A stretch of DNA of 64,000 nt. Origin: Pachyseris speciosa (Eukaryota; Cnidaria; Anthozoa; Scleractinia; Pachyseridae). The translations under genes were made by a program, and so were the position numbers. The notes beneath the pieces are model-generated. The model saw only the letters and a list, made by a program, of their open reading frames with translations, was not told where the DNA came from and ran no database searches. Location of the stretch: the NCBI GenBank assembly GCA_016490735.1, contig JAEMWC010000378.1, positions 353,501-417,500 on the forward strand, read 5' to 3'. This document shows positions 12,560-23,309 of this stretch, in pieces (within the stretch, counting starts at the first letter, position 1; every line of letters begins with the position of its first letter).

Positions 12560-13065
12560 AGGTGGCTCCAGCTACAGTGTCCCACTGCCCTGTGTACATG
12601 GGGTGCCTTAAAAATTCACACGAACTTCAGAAAGCCGAAGGAGCCGGCACTTGCCACAAGCCTTTCAGTACCATAAGACAATAACTGGCATGGTACACGG
12701 AAAGGACCTCACAGCCGAGGAAAAGAAATGTGGGTTGGCCTACAAAATTGAATGCAAGGATGGCGAAAACGATTACATCGGTGAGACGTCAAGGCCGTTT
12801 GGGATCAGACTAAGGAGCCTGCCGGAAAACATTAGAAGAGTATCAACAACTGCAGTGGGTGATCACCTAATCACCTAAGGGACACGGGATGGGGCATACC
12901 CTTTATATTTTTTGTCCGTGATCGTTGCAAGGGAAGATGACTCTCTCACGAGAAGAATTAGAGAGGCCATCGAAATACACTATCAGAAACCAACACTGAA
13001 TCGAGACAGCGGATTCGAGCTCCCAGTGTCGCGCGTTTACCACCCTAAATCACGTGCCAAAACGT
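12560..13065 (+). pseudogene. Penelope-like element, GIY-YIG endonuclease relic
   Basis: Successive frames on the plus strand give LPCVHGVP, MVHGKDLTAEEKKCGLAYKI, then YIGETSRPFGIRL, the GIY-YIG-type nuclease segment at the C-terminus of Penelope-like retroelements. A region resembling the IKEAIEI-type ending follows (near 12955-12990), then NRDSGFELP at 13000-13025. Stops at 12609 and 12876 and at least one frameshift break it. The reverse transcriptase is missing. Confidence 0.75.
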
Positions 13066-13156
13066 CAAACTCCATCAGTTGATAAAGATTCCGCAACGGA
13101 ATCGAAATCTTGTGTTTTATACAAATTTCGCGATCCTGGGAAAGAAACCTTATGTG

Positions 13157-13673
13157 CACAGAATAAATGTTATTTTCTGAGAAATCAAACTTGAATTTAT
13201 CGATACTCCGTTACTATACCATTTTAAATATTTCCACCCCGTTTTGAGTAGGTATATTTTAGCTGAATTAATCTGAGTCTTGAGCCGCCAGCTGCGGGGT
13301 AGTGTCTAATTAGAAGTTGTTACTTTGGCCACCGCATACATTTCAAACTCATTCCTTTGTGGCTTACTGACGTTACCGTACGTCAAGGATAAAAAAGTTT
13401 AGTTTTTTTTCTTTTTCATAAAAAAATGAACTTTTTATTGTGATCTTTCAAGCAAAACAAAACAAAAAAAATGGCATAATTCAAAACGAGTGTGATATAA
13501 CATATTTGCACCGGATCGATGTAAACGTTGACAGCATATTGACTGGAATGCAGCCAGCTGGAGCGAATTGCGGGGGAAATATTGAATGCGAAAAAGTTGC
13601 TTTGCTTCATGATGGTTGTGCGCCTTTAGTTTTTCGGCTACGAACCCCACAGAATAAATGTTATTTTCTGAGA
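13157..13673. repeat. 26-bp direct repeat flanking a 465-bp segment
   Basis: CACAGAATAAATGTTATTTT plus CTGAGA occurs exactly at 13157-13182 and 13648-13673. The second copy abuts the tRNA-like SINE head. Could be a target-site duplication around the segment 13183-13647 or a remnant of local duplication; the segment has no poly-A tail. Confidence 0.6.
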
Positions 13674-14129
13674 CCGGTTAGCTCAGTGGTAGAGCACCGG
13701 ACTAGCGTGCGGGAGGTGGCGGGTTCAAACCCCGGCCGGACCAACACTCAGGGTCTTTAAATAATTGAGGAGAAAGTGCTGCCTTTGTAATGACATCTGC
13801 AAATGGTTAGCGGATAAGGACGATAAACCATAGGCCTCGTCTCACAGTACTTTCACTTAATGTGATTCTGTGGGACGTAAAAGAACCATTAGGGACGTAA
13901 CAAAACTCTGGCTGTGACCACCCTAGTGTCTGTCCTAGATATCTACATTACGGGGGCACTCATTAGTTACTTCATTAATTGTAAACTGCACAAGCAGTCT
14001 GGTCAAGTCCCTCGGCCAGTGATGTAAACTATCCCTGAAAAGCCCCGACGGGGAGAGGATAAGTATTGTGTTGTGTTGTGTTGTGTTGTGTTGTGTTGTG
14101 TTGTGTTGTGTTGTGTTGTATTGTATTGT
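13672..14129 (+). repeat. tRNA-derived SINE with (TGTTG)n tail
   Basis: The head (13672-13743) shows GGTTAGCTCAGTGGTAGAGC and GGCGGGTTCAAACCCC, A and B boxes of a tRNA-Ala(AGC)-like body. The anticodon and acceptor stems are mismatched, so it is not a working tRNA. A roughly 320-bp body follows and ends in (TGTTG)n from 14067. A minus-strand copy lies at 50940-51160. Confidence 0.75.
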
Positions 14130-14472
14130 ATGGGTCAAGCAAACTTAGACAAAGCCGGACAATATGCAACAAAATGATAAACTAGTGAACTGTTTCGAGC
14201 ACGAGTGTACGCATGTTTGCGTGGAGATAAAATTACGCGGAAAAAACCCAACACCATTTTATAGCTTCTGGGTTCCAGACTTTCATTAAAATATAAAATT
14301 CCCTAAATACCAAAATCCCATTTAGTTATAGCTTTCAAAAGATAATTTAAACCTCCGAGTTTAGACTCAGTGAAACATTCAGTAATTCCCTTTCTTACAA
14401 AATGAAGGAAATATTCGAATAGCTAGTGTTATTAGCTCTGATGTGATATAGTTAGCTCTAATTTGATATTTA

Positions 14473-15052
14473 ACAATTAGATTATTCGCTCTAGATTTCT
14501 ATCGCGTGATAGCTGATAAGGGCGCAGCCCGAATCAGCTATCACGCATAGAAATCTAGAGCGAATAATTTAATTGTTTTAGTATAAATCTTGCTACTAGT
14601 CGTTCAAAACTAAACAAGTAAATTATCTAAATCCTCCTCGCAGACACTTCTAAAACGCGAAGAAGCGGCCGCCATTTTGTTGACAACCGCTTCTCACTAT
14701 CTATCACAGCCGGAATAGATAGCGAGTAGCGTAGCCAATCAGAGAACGTCATTCGTGATAGAACGCTAGTGGATTTATACTAATTAACAATTAGATTATG
14801 AGCTCGAGATTTCTATCACGCATAAAAATCGAGAGCGAATAATCTAATTGTTTTAGTATAAATCTACTAGTCGTTCAAAACTAAACAAGTAAATCGTTTA
14901 AAACCTCCTCGCAGACACTTCGAACACGCGAAGAAGCGGCCGCAATTTTGTTGACAATCGCTACTCACTATCTATCACAGAATAGATAGCGAATAGCGTG
15001 GCCAATCAGAGAACGGCATTCGTGATAGAACGCTAGTAGATTTGTACTAAAA
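14473..15052. mobile_element. Two tandem copies of a palindromic MITE
   Basis: Unit 1 (14473-14781) and unit 2 (14783-15052) share AATTAGATTATNNGCTC, CTACTAGTCGTTCAAAACTA, CTCGCAGACACTTC and GCCAATCAGAGAACG in the same order. Unit 1 has an extra internal hairpin around GATAGCTGATAAGGGCGCAG. Units end in GATTTATACTA/GATTTGTACTA. Non-coding. Confidence 0.75.
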
Positions 15053-15154
15053 TTTGATATAATACACGTATTTTTTTTGATTTTCGTATATACATTGTCA
15101 CTCACGAAGTTCCGTTGTTTCGCTCTCTGACCACTGGAGGTAGACCTTGTAAGG

Positions 15155-15409
15155 GAAAACAGGGTTAGCGCAGTGGTGAGAGTGCTCGCCTTCCACCAAT
15201 GTATCCCGGGTTCGATTCCCGGACTCGGCGTCATAAGTGGGCTGAGTTTGTTGGTTCTCTACTCTGCTCCGAGAGGTTTTCCTCCTGGTACTCCGGTTTT
15301 CCCTCCCTCCAAAAACCAACATTTGATTTGATTTAATCCGATTTAGCGGTGATTGGTAAATGAAGAGCTACTATGTAGAGATGTTGCCAATAAAGCCATT
15401 ATTATTATT

Positions 15410-15471
<62 letters not shown>

Positions 15472-15495
15472 TATTACTATTATTATTATTACTTC
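15155..15495 (+). repeat. tRNA-derived SINE with (ATT/ATC)n tail
   Basis: The head contains GGGTTAGCGCAGTGGTGAGA and the B box GGGTTCGATTCCC, with TTCCACC in the anticodon-loop position, so it looks derived from a tRNA-Gly(TCC)-type sequence. The body ends with AATAAAGCC and a trinucleotide ATT/ATC tail. A truncated copy lies at 17607-17738. Confidence 0.75.
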
Positions 15496-15957
15496 GTGTC
15501 CACTTGTTGTTCCTCCATAGATGTATTTCCTAAATGCTTATAAATAATAAATAAATAAATAAGGTTTATGGTATTCTAGGCTGTAATCGGGAGCCGCTAG
15601 CTACAGCCCTTATATTAGAGACACACCTGAAGGTACACGGTAACCTTAACCCGTTTCGGTTTACCCTTTTTTCTTTTTTTTTTCTTTTACAATATAAATT
15701 GTGTGTAAATACTCACTACAGTGTGTATAAATAAAGAATTTAGAACTGAATTGAGAGACAGAATATGAGAAAAGTGGGGTTCAGATCAGTGTGAAATCCG
15801 CAACAGTAATTAAGGTTGATGTAAGGCGAACAAACTCTTGGATCAGTGTAGGTCGAGATTTTGCTGAGTTGGAGGGAAACGATTCCCTTTTCTTTGAAAT
15901 GAAACCGACCACAACAAGTTCAGAGCCCAAGTTTATTTACCCATTAATTTACATTAC
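15496..15957. other. No recognisable gene
   Basis: AT-rich sequence with (AAAT)n near 15547 and a T-run near 15670. Possibly SINE debris, but nothing I can support. Confidence 0.4.
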
Positions 15958-16048
15958 ATGAAGTTATTCCCTTTCGATTTATTCTCCATTACGTTCTGCG
16001 TGTCTCTGGCTCATGGATGCCCAGCTTCAGGCTGTGGAGACAAACGAG
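15958..16048 (+). CDS. Candidate first coding exon with signal peptide
   Basis: An ATG at 15958 opens MKLFPFDLFSITFCVSLAHG, a good signal-peptide shape (short basic start, hydrophobic core, small residue before cleavage), followed by a Cys-rich CPASGCGDKR. A GTTGAG donor follows in phase 1. This resembles the phase-1 signal exon seen at 51958-52036 on the other strand. No downstream plus-strand exon was recognised, so this is a tentative call on signal peptide and donor alone. Confidence 0.3.
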
Positions 16049-16394
16049 GTTGAGTACTTTCTTGATCATTTTAGTCTAGTTTATTTTCTCTATTTGTAAC
16101 ACGTTAAGGGGAGATAAGAGTTGAAAACAAATTCAAGAGCCACCTTACGGTTCATTTTCGCCTATTGTTGTATTCCCAAGCGAGAGTGGAACTTCTTGCT
16201 TTCTTCTGATCAGCATGAAGAGAAGTAGAGAGGGGAATGGATCTTGCTGGACTGGGCATTTGATGTCGGGAACTTTTTAATGACAATATTTCAAAAGTCA
16301 GATATGTTTGTATGGAATGAGCGCTCAGCAACAAACCGAACTCGGCTTGATCCCAAGAGTCTGCAATGAGCGAGCACAAAGTAAAATAACAACT

Positions 16395-16750
16395 AAGTGA
16401 AGCACGATCGTCCGGGTGAGTGTAGTCCTGAGAAGGACTATTTGTGGTGACATTGACTGACGTTTCGACAAACTGAGCGGAAGTTATCATTAGAGTCAAG
16501 TGATTTAAGTAACGTCAGGAGATGGTATAAGTACTCTGGTCGCTGATGTGATTGGTAAATAAGACTGGTCAAAACGCACCAATCACGGTTTACAGTCTTC
16601 ACATTCATTAACATCACGGCTTAACTGACAGACGACCAATAACATCACGACTTTTTTGACCAATCACATCAACGACTTCCGCTCAGGTTGTCGAAACGTC
16701 ACTCAATGTCACCACAAACAGTCCTTCTCCCGGACGATCGTGCTTCACTT
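16395..16750. mobile_element. MITE with about 90-bp terminal inverted repeats
   Basis: The left end AAGTGAAGCACGATCGTCCG and its complement at 16731-16750 begin inverted repeats that continue through GGACT...TTGTGGTGACATTGA, CGTTTCGACAA and GAGCGGAAGT. The 170-bp centre holds CACCAATCAC-type short repeats. Non-coding, non-autonomous. Confidence 0.8.
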
Positions 16751-17016
16751 ATAATTATGATATGACTCCTGGGTTCAAACCATTTACGACAAAGTAAAAT
16801 GTATTAAAGACTGAAGCTATAGTCGGCCTAAATAGAAAACTATTACCAGCTAGGATGTCAAATACACCGCCAGACACTAAAACCAACCAGGTTTTCTCAC
16901 TATCATCGCCATTTACGTCGACGTTGATTTAAAGTCACCAACAAAATCATGATTCGGAAGTTGTAAATATTTTGTAACAATATCCTGACTACAACAACTC
17001 TTGAACTTGCCTTCGC

Positions 17017-17171
17017 TTAATTGCACCATCCCCACTCCTTGTCTTGGTCATAGTTATTAGTGGTTCCGCACCACTTTCTGGCAGTCTGTCCTACGCAATT
17101 GTTTTGCTGCTCGCCTTTGTACAGGAACGGAAAAACGCAGCATTTTCCGCCCTCTGTTTTCTCGGTACACC
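17017..17171 (-). CDS. Fibronectin type II domain, terminal exon of a secreted-protein gene
   Basis: On the minus strand an acceptor AG at 17172 opens, in phase 1, a complete FN2 domain: CTEKTEGGKCCVFPFLYKG, then CVGQTARKWCGTT, NYDQDKEWGWC, and a stop directly after WGWCN at 17017-17019. All four canonical cysteines and the FPF/WCGTT/WGWC landmarks are present. Extracellular FN2 domains bind collagen or carbohydrate in other animals; the ligand here is unknown. It is the last of a series of phase-1 FN2 exons (18.1, 40.8, 41.4 kb), so it probably ends that gene. The reading frame is undamaged, unlike two of its sister exons. Confidence 0.75.
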
Positions 17172-17204
17172 CTTCCAATATAAAATAACAACTTTAGTAA
17201 GTAA

Positions 17205-17335
17205 AGAAGGAAGGAAGAAAGGAAGGAAGGAAGCTAAGGGAAGGACGGAGGAAGGAAGGAAGGAAGCTAAGGGAAGGACGGAGGAAGGAAGGAAGGAAGG
17301 AAGGAAGCTAAGGGAAGGAGGGAGGAAGGAAGGAT
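17205..17335. repeat. GGAA-rich minisatellite
   Basis: GGAAGGAAGCTAAGGGAAGG-type units recur three times within a (GGAA)n context, directly upstream (minus-strand sense) of the terminal FN2 exon. Confidence 0.9.
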
Positions 17336-17606
17336 ATAAGCAGGTAAATGAATTTCTGTCTCATCCACAGTCTCTTGGGTAATACGAGGACACGTGGATA
17401 AATTGGTAAATGTAAATGCTTTGTTTATAGTGGAGATGCACTTAGCTGCTCTTTCTAGCTAGTTCACAGACATTCCAGTTAAGAAACCTAACTACAACAG
17501 GCTTAAGAAACCCAACTAGAGTTCATGAAACAACTGCCAACAGATAAATTATCGCAATAAGCCCACTGCAGCCCTTTATAACCTGATAACCTTCGAAGGA
17601 ACCAGG

Positions 17607-17686
17607 AGCAGGGTTGGCGCAGTGGTGAGAGCACTCGCCTTCCACCAATGTGTCCCGGGTTCGATTCCCGGACTCGGTGTCATATG

Positions 17687-17738
<52 letters not shown>
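17607..17738 (+). repeat. Truncated tRNA-Gly-like SINE plus (ATT)n
   Basis: Head GGGTTGGCGCAGTGGTGAGA and GGGTTCGATTCCC matching the SINE at 15155, immediately followed by a (ATT)n run from about 17685. The SINE body is absent. Confidence 0.75.
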
Positions 17739-17766
17739 CCTCGTTTGTGTACCAGCCCCTGTAATG

Positions 17767-18064
17767 GGACAGTTGCATTTGAATGCCTTCCTTGTAGTTT
17801 ACCATTCGTTGAGTTGATGCGTCTCTTATTCATTAAAAAAAAAAGTTTTGTCGCTTTTTCTCAATTTTGTTTTTGATATTATGATAAGTTGTGATAGACA
17901 GTTTTGAGTATATTGTTATATGGCGTCTGCGTTACAGATTGACAAAAGTTAGGTGAAGGACTGTCAGTGAAGCCCGTTGAATTAGGGTAGAGACTGTTAT
18001 AGCTAAACGAGTAGGAGTATAGGTGTCCATTCTCGTATCCTGTTACTCATTTGTAAAAAAGTAC
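17767..18064. repeat. Host intron segment duplicated at 40036-40326
   Basis: Shares GCATTTGAATGCCTTCCTTG, GTTGATGCGTCTCTT, TTTTGAGTATATTG, TATATGGCGT and GACAAAAGTTAGG with the 40.0-40.3 kb segment, in the same order and orientation. Both segments lie just downstream (minus sense) of an FN2 exon, so the FN2 exon plus intron was copied as a unit. Confidence 0.75.
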
Positions 18065-18221
18065 CTTCACACCATCCCCATTGCTTGTCTTGGTCATAGT
18101 TAGAGGTCGTTCCACACCACTTCCTAGCAGCTCCGATGCAATTGGTTTGCTCGTTTCCCTTGTACAGAAAAGGAAAACTGCAAACACACACCGTCGACTG
18201 TCTTCACGCTGCAGTGCCCTT
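18065..18221 (-). pseudogene. FN2 exon with a one-base insertion
   Basis: Acceptor TTGCAG before 18221 and donor GTACTT after 18065 frame a phase-1 FN2 exon. The start reads HCSVKTVDGVC; the remaining FPFLYKGNEQTNC, ARKWCGTTSNY and WGWCEG lie in another frame because one extra T follows the GTGTGT near 18183. The exon is 157 nt, not a multiple of three as its phase-1/phase-1 sisters would need. It is closest in sequence to the FN2 exon at 40714-40871. Could be real decay or a sequence error. Confidence 0.7.
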
Positions 18222-18287
18222 CTGCAATGGTGAAAAGAATAGGAATGCAACCTATACTAAGTTTACAAGGAAGGACGTTGGTGGGCA

Positions 18288-18415
18288 AGTAAGTAAGTAA
18301 GTAAGTAAGTAAGTGAGCGAGTGAGTGAGTGAATAAGCAAGCAAGCAAGTAATTAACTAAAAGTGAGTGAGTGAGTGAGTGAGTGATTAACAGTAACAGT
18401 AACAGTAACAGTAAC
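18288..18415. repeat. GTAA/GTGA and (CAGTAA) repeats at the Polinton left junction
   Basis: (GTAA)n, then GTGA units, then about four copies of CAGTAA ending at the element boundary. The same hexamer continues on the far side of the element from 38451, showing that the Polinton split one microsatellite. Confidence 0.9.
18410..18415. other. Target-site duplication, left
   Basis: AGTAAC directly abuts the left inverted repeat and matches 38451-38456. Six bases is the usual Polinton duplication length. Because the target is a 6-bp microsatellite, the match alone is weak proof. Confidence 0.75.
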
Positions 18416-18760
18416 AGTAGTATAGTGTTTGGGGGTACGAAATCAATTGATTTCGTTTTCCCCAAACACTATACTACTGCCTTCTGGTCTCGTATTCTGG
18501 AATATATAGTTATTTAATTTGATGGAATATATAGTTATTTAATTTGATGGAATATATAGTTATTTAATTTGATGGAATATATAGTTATTAATTTGATGGA
18601 ATATATAGCTATTTAATTTGATGGAATCTATAGTTGTTCAATCTGATGGAACCAAGGTCAGCACACTTCATCTATAGTTTATTAAAATGCGTGACATTCT
18701 CGGAAAAATCACCAAGCGTGACATTCTCGGAAAACAGGGAATGAGTCATCGCCTATAGCT
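18416..18760. repeat. Polinton left terminal inverted repeat
   Basis: Pairs with 38105-38450. The outermost 60 bp form a self-complementary hairpin: AGTATAGTGTTTGGGG, then ACGAAATCAATTGATTTCGT, then CCCCAAACACTATACT. Next come six 24/25-bp tandem units (GGAATATATAGTTATTTAAT core, about 18508-18657) and two copies of GCGTGACATTCTCGGAAAA. Protein-primed polymerases start at such ends; the internal repeats may be protein-binding sites (inference). Confidence 0.95.
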
Positions 18761-19405
18761 GCAGAAAAAAAATAGCAAAACTGGTGGCCACCAGAACCTC
18801 TCATGAGGGACTTAATTTGGAATTTGAATCATCACCCGTCCCTCATGAGAGGTTTTTTTGTTTTATTTTTTTTGAATTCCCACCACCTCACCACCAGAGC
18901 TCTGGCCCTATCAGACCCTCTTGGGGCCAATTATTTGTTTTTTTCACCCTTCGGCTTGAGATTGAACCGGCACTTCTGTCAAGCCAAAGCTTCACTATAG
19001 CTCTACCCAACAATCCGACACCATCTAAGGGTGATTTTTTATTTTTCATTTTTTTATTTTTCATTTTTTATTTTTCATTTTTTTTATTTTTCATTTTTTA
19101 TTTTTTTTTATTTTTTCAACCCATGGAATCAACGGCGGGGGTTTTTCGTTATTCCACGGGGTGGCTTGTATACATTTCGCTAACGAAAGGCCCCCGCTTT
19201 TTCCAATCGTTAGATACTCTGCATACAAGCCACTCTTTATCTGTGTGAAACAACCCTTATATCTTCGTTTGTATTTTCATTTTTATGCTTGTGGTACATA
19301 AATGAAATTTACAAAGATAAAAAATAATACGCATGTGTAAAAGCGAAAAATCTGACGTAGTTTGATGACTCATTCGAAAGGGATCATATGGCGTGACGTC
19401 AACAG
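18761..19405. other. Subterminal non-coding region with two inverted repeats
   Basis: The sequence AACCTCTCATGAGGGAC (18796-18812) is the complement of 18839-18855, about 26 bp apart. A second nested pair includes GCGGGGGTTTTTCGTTA with TAACGAAAGGCCCCCGC and GTGGCTTGTAT with ATACAAGCCAC (19134-19231). Between them lie T-rich tracts of ATTTTTCATTTTT units. The long plus-strand frame here is low complexity and not believed. Possible roles: transcription end or regulatory structure for POLB. Confidence 0.6.
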
Positions 19406-22400
19406 CTAGATTTCATAATGTCCATAAGCATAGCTTGTCACGCCATTATCATGAATATACCGCTTGTCGTCAAAGCAGCTGAGTGATACTTTATTTATCT
19501 CATAACTTCCAAGTTGATGGTTATGACTTCTGATTGTTTTCATTCTATGATGCATCTGTTTATTATCAAATAGTGTCTCTTTATAATTTTCATGTTTGAT
19601 GTTATTCTTAATAATATTCTTCCTAATACCTTTTGCTGTCTTCCCTCCTTTCTGATCATCTTTAATATAGCTATACATCTTCGATCTCAGTCCTACGAAT
19701 TCACATATTGGGACTCCAGCAGCCTTATCTTTCATCTTACCAATTACTTTTTTATTGGTCTTATCGGAGAATGGCGAGCTTTCAGGATAGTCACTGTTAT
19801 CGAATTTATTTTTATCCTTCCAGAAATTTCTATAGATGTCATGGGTTCCAATTTCATAGGTCAGTGAGTCTGTGTCTGTGAATAATAATTTTGCTTCATC
19901 TCCATATTTCTCTTTGATGTAGTTGTAATGGAAATCGTACATCAGTGTCTTGCTAAGGTCTAGAATACACATCCCCACGTATGCTGGCCGGTTTAAAGTA
20001 AGTGTTTCTTTTATCTTATGAACAGCTACTAGATTTTCATCGAAGATTTTACTGCTAACATAAGTGGGTTTACTAGCTAATTTCAATAGCTTCTCCTCAT
20101 CAGTCACCAATCTGACGTCTACTCGCTTTCTGAGGTTTTCCATCGTTTTGCCAAATACACTGTTATTCATCAGCTTGAAAAAGTCTTTCTCAAAAGCATT
20201 TTTAGCATTCTTACGTTTTTCAGTATTGAAATCAATATATTGCCTAAGCCACGCGGACTGATTGAATTCTAACACTCGATGGATTTTAGTTATTTTCAAA
20301 CCGAGATCAGTATATAATTGGAGGTTGCTATAATGGAGCACGTATTTTTCTTTGTTGCTTAATGTTGGTATTAGTTTATGTACCAGACCAGTTGATATAT
20401 TGTATTTCTTTGCTATGTTTTTACAATAATCTGATAGCATGTCCCCAGTCACTTTAATCTTTTCCGGTCCAAGTGGGTAGTCATTATGTAGATCATGTAA
20501 CTCTTGGGGGTATTTGAGGTCAACTTCAAGTATCAACCCTTTGCACTATCTTCTTTATAGACAGCCAGGTCTAAATTATTGATCTGTTTTTGTGTCATCC
20601 ATCTGAATCCGCCTTTTGGTAAATATTGACTCATAGCCCAACCATACAAATTATTAGCATCAAGATACATGATGTATTTCGAGGGCGCCTTCTCGTCATA
20701 CTCTTTCATGTATTTATTATTTGCTTTACCGTAACGGTTGGCTATATAACTGATACCACCACGCATTCCCTTTTCATTGAAACATATCAATGTCTGTCAT
20801 CAATTCTAATTTTATGTCAGTCATTTTTAGCATGGCGTCCCAAGATAAACCGGGAGATGTGAAATAGTGACACGGGTCCAGTTTATAGTACTCAAGGCAT
20901 GTTTTTCTGAAGTTTTCAAATACATCAGCCAGTAGGAGTACATCTGTTTTAAGGTACAGGTCATGATAATCACCCATGTTTTTCAAAGAGAATGTTTCCC
21001 ACACTGTCTGAGCATGTGTGTAGTCTTCATCTGATATATGCGTATCACTCAGTATGCTATAGAATTCATCTTTTGAGGGCAGCTTCTGATTGAATTGATC
21101 GAAACTGTCCATGTAGTCGTAAGGATAAACACCTTTCTGTGCCATCAGATTAAGATCCTTTCCCTTGAACTCTTGTGAGGTGAATTTTAAGGCTTCTTTT
21201 GGTAGATTGCCTACAAGTTTTTCCAAACTGGAGCTCATGAACTGGAAACTATCAATGAAGGTCAAGTGGTTGCCAAGCATGAAAGCCATATACTTCTCCA
21301 TGTTATTTGGGATAGCATTGATGTTCATTTGACAGTCTTCACCTTTCTTGTTTTTGTAAGTGTGCTTCTTAACAATGGCTCCAATCTCCTGCATAATAAA
21401 ATGACTATCATAGCCTCTCAGATTGTGGAATATAACAGGTATTTTTATTTCTTCTGGGTTCACTCTGAGTTTCAGATTACAATCTTGGTGAGCAGAACCT
21501 CTATACTTGCCGGTAATGTGACAATGATCTCGGACTCTAATATCCTTTTCAGTATATTTCTTATCATAGATGTGACAAACTTTGGCTTTTCGGAATTTCT
21601 CTTCATCATCTTTAGTCATTTTCAATGGTTTGTTAAAATTTTTTTCACAACATTCTTGCAATATTTGACCTCCTCCAGCATAGCTTCCATAAATTTGTAC
21701 ACAGCCTTTTCACCCCTGTATATTGCTGCTGGTTTGCTGTATTTATCATCATAACAACAAACCACTTTATAGCCGTAGCCACAGTCAGTATGCTTCTGAT
21801 AAGCCTCTGTATATGATTTATCACTGTTGGGTTGGCAACCGTGTATTTTTTCAGTGATGGCCTCAAAATCAGCATAGATCACAAATGGTACCTGCTGTTG
21901 TTTATGAAAGTTGTTGAATTTCAGTATGTTGTTATCTTTGTTTGGCATTTTTATTGCCTGTGTGCCATTTACTTGCATGCAGTTGCCCTTGTGATCATTC
22001 AGAACCCTTTCAGAGCTGAAACACTGTAAGCAATGCATACAAAAGTGTTTTCTTTCTTTGTGCTTTGTTTGATTGTACATGAACTTATTGAAATCTTTGA
22101 TTAGCACATAATGCTTGTTTTCATTTTCAGTTATTAGAAGCAGATTCAAGCAGTCTGCATATTTCTCTTTTGAAACAAAAATTGGATATGGCTGTCTATT
22201 CTCATAACCAAAAACATTGATGTTGATCTCATTTTGTTTCTCTATCTTGTTGTAATGCTTGGTTGCAACTGGGAATTCAATCCCTGTATAATCCAATTTT
22301 TCAATGTATTTTTTGTCAACTTTTTTAATCCTCTGTGGGTATTTCTCTTGTGGGTTCAGGTGTCTGATGTGACACCATCGGAAGCATTCATTATCCTCAT

Positions 22401-23205
22401 TTTTCAAGTTAATTAAACCCTTCGCACTGTTTCTAAGTTCATTTGGTAGTTTTATGTATGAGGAGCCTCTCATTGGCGCATATTTCACAACATTAAGATA
22501 ATGACTATCAACTGAATCAACAGTCCAACCTGAACCTTCAGATACCCAAACTGCAATCTTATTCATTATTTGGTCTTTTGACAACTGTAGTGATTCAGTT
22601 ACTTCCAGATTATTCACAATTGTTTGAGCTACACTGTTGAAATATGCGGTTTTGTATTCTATTTCTCCGTCAGTCATTTCTGCAAATGTTACCTTGAGTG
22701 TTTCAACAAATTTGAGACCTTTAATTTCATTCAACAATTTTATAATATTATATGCAACAGCCTTTCTTGTGTTTTGCAGTTGCGCAAGCGGGTCTTTGTT
22801 ATTTTTTATACCGATTTCAAAAGATTTTGTGAAGCCCTTCAGAGCTTTCTCTGTTTGCTCTATCTTAGTCCTGGGTGTAGGTGTTGGTCTCTGAATCACC
22901 TGTTTGGTTCTGGGGGCTGGGATCGGTCTCTTTTTCAATTGTTCTATTTCTTCCAACCATTCTTTTGGTGGTGCTGGTAATCTTTTTCTTTCGAAGTAAT
23001 CAACCAATTCTTTGACAGTTGGTCTTTTCGTCCTTGGGGCGGGAATTGGTCTTGTTCTTGGTTTAGGTACAGGTTTTGTGTCATCAACTATAATAACTTT
23101 AGGCTTTTTCTGCTGCTTCAACAACAACTCGATTAGCTTAGATTTGCTCAATTTTTTAAGACTTTTCTTGTCCATATTACTACTAGTTTCGATAATTTTT
23201 TCCAT
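19406..23205 (-). pseudogene. POLB: Protein-primed family B DNA polymerase, three frame breaks
   Basis: About 1,270 codons in four consecutive frames: 23205-21622, 21661-20774, 20790-20533 and 20536-19406. N-terminus: a SAP-like LSKSKLIELLLKQ helix, three PIPAPRTK-type repeats, then a conserved Polinton domain and CMHCLQCFSS...H zinc finger. Exonuclease motifs: YADFEAI (Exo I), NLRGYDSHF (Exo II), YPYDYMDSFD (Exo III). Polymerase motifs: YLDANNLYGWAM (A), MNNSVFGKTMENL (B), FTDTDS (C). It replicates the element from its ends. Breaks: one base missing in an A-run at about 21640, an indel near 20780, and one base missing near 20537. All catalytic motifs survive, so either this is a very young pseudogene or the breaks are sequence errors. 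Confidence 0.93.
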
Positions 23206-23309
23206 TTATAATGTATCTATAGTTATTATTTCTTTAATACATTTCCGTCTGCGTTTAAATATGGTTGAGAATTCAATTGATCCAATTACTGGATCCTTTT
23301 GAATTGTAA

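Noticed and set aside
13157..13673. Retrocopy flanked by target-site duplications
   Set aside because: The 26-bp repeat is exact, but the enclosed segment has no tail, promoter or coding remnant, so no mechanism can be supported.
13672..13743. Functional tRNA-Ala gene
   Set aside because: Anticodon and acceptor stems are mismatched and a SINE body with (TGTTG)n tail follows.
18784..19248. 154-codon plus-strand frame at the left end of the Polinton
   Set aside because: Phe/Ile/Leu-rich low complexity across T-rich repeats and hairpins; no homology to Polinton proteins.
21622..21661. Programmed -1 frameshift in POLB
   Set aside because: The A7 run is slippery-looking, but the tandem-slip rule does not fit well, no pseudoknot is obvious, and the other POLB breaks are not at slippery sites. 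A missing base is simpler.
19592..23302. Plus-strand frames opposite POLB
   Set aside because: Shadows of the minus-strand coding sequence; no domain recognised.
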